The translations under genes and the position numbers were made by a program. The notes beneath the pieces are model-generated. The model was given only the letters and a program-made list of their open reading frames with translations, ran no database searches and was not told the DNA's origin. Below are positions 13,996-14,218 of a stretch of 14,218 bases of DNA, piece after piece; position 1 is the stretch's first letter, and every line of letters begins with the position of its first letter. The stretch comes from an uncultured Synergistales bacterium (GTDB lineage: Bacteria; Synergistota; Synergistia; Synergistales; Aminobacteriaceae), in NCBI GenBank assembly GCA_905233515.1, contig CAJOEQ010000004.1, positions 1 through 14,218 on the forward strand, read 5' to 3'.

Positions 13996-14218
13996 TTAAT
14001 TAATATATCTCATGTTACGGCCAAGAAAACGCAAATATTTCTTGATATTTTCGGGAATTTCTCGACTCTCGCAATAAATATTTACTACTCCTTTTCTGAT
14101 TTCGAGCTTATTAATTCCAAATTGCCCGCCGAAATTTCTTAATGCAGTGAGTCCCGCTAAATAATTCGCCTCGTCGGGAATTTTGCCGAACCTGTCAAGC
14201 ATTTCACTTAGCAAATTA
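13996..14218 (-). CDS. mfd: Transcription-repair coupling factor Mfd, C-terminal fragment
   Basis: The reading frame is open to the right edge of the window, so this is only the last 73 residues or so. The pattern LSEMLDRFGKIPDEANYL, then ALRNFGGQFGINKLEIRKG, is the C-terminal TRCF domain of Mfd, which follows the helicase motor (usual form: ELxDRFGxLPExVxNLL ... LRxLAxxLGI). Mfd removes RNA polymerase stalled at DNA damage and brings in UvrA. The motor and the polymerase-binding domain lie outside the window. No terminator follows the stop; the promoter of the small gene begins at once, so readthrough into that leader is possible. Confidence 0.85.
   Translation of the reverse strand, partial: NLLSEMLDRFGKIPDEANYLAGLTALRNFGGQFGINKLEIRKGVVNIYCESREIPENIKKYLRFLGRNMRYIN

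Overview
The window looks like a piece of the chromosome of an anaerobic, AT-rich, diderm bacterium of the phylum Synergistota. The best lineage marker is the C-terminus of the surface protein at 9122-10732. Its GGGGGCNAG motif, hydrophobic segment and basic tail match the Synergist-CTERM sorting signal as I remember that family. A full-length one-polypeptide pyruvate:ferredoxin oxidoreductase supports an anaerobic fermentative life. I see no phage, IS, CRISPR, tRNA or rRNA.

Layout. (1) 1-321 (+) is the C-terminal end of an ArgD-type aminotransferase, ending at a hairpin terminator. (2) 410-2950 (-) is a compact three-gene operon: a PPC/DUF296 protein, a GGDEF-EAL protein (degenerate GGDEF, intact EAL), and dapF. 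(3) 3061-4944 (-) holds three prepilin-like genes. Two have perfect class III signal peptides. The third has lost the processing-site glycine. Two nearly identical terminators lie exactly 600 bp apart in this cluster. (4) 5154-8783 (-) is nifJ/PFOR with its own terminator. (5) An AT-rich divergent spacer with an isolated G-rich tract follows. (6) 9122-13702 (+) is an overlapping three-gene operon: an exported beta-helix/Ig-like surface protein, then two paralogous acyl-adenylate-forming ligases. (7) At the right end, (-) strand, is the C-terminus of mfd. Between mfd and the ligase operon lies a comparatively GC-rich, structured region of about 270 bp.

The most interesting part is that last region (13713-13995). 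On the minus strand, just after the mfd stop, there is an extended -10 promoter and then a structured leader in which the Shine-Dalgarno can be paired away. A 45-residue peptide with a basic N-terminus and one hydrophobic helix follows; I recognise no family for it. On the plus strand a terminator hairpin lies inside that small gene, so plus-strand RNA would be antisense to much of it. The plus RNA also has a second 5' segment that can pair with the same terminator arm. This layout resembles type I toxin-antitoxin modules, but that reading is inference.

The other genes suggest envelope and surface biology (pili, an anchored surface protein, c-di-GMP turnover, fatty-acid activation, and DAP for peptidoglycan) next to central anaerobic metabolism. 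The direct link between the anchored surface protein and the acyl ligases, through gene overlap, is unusual.
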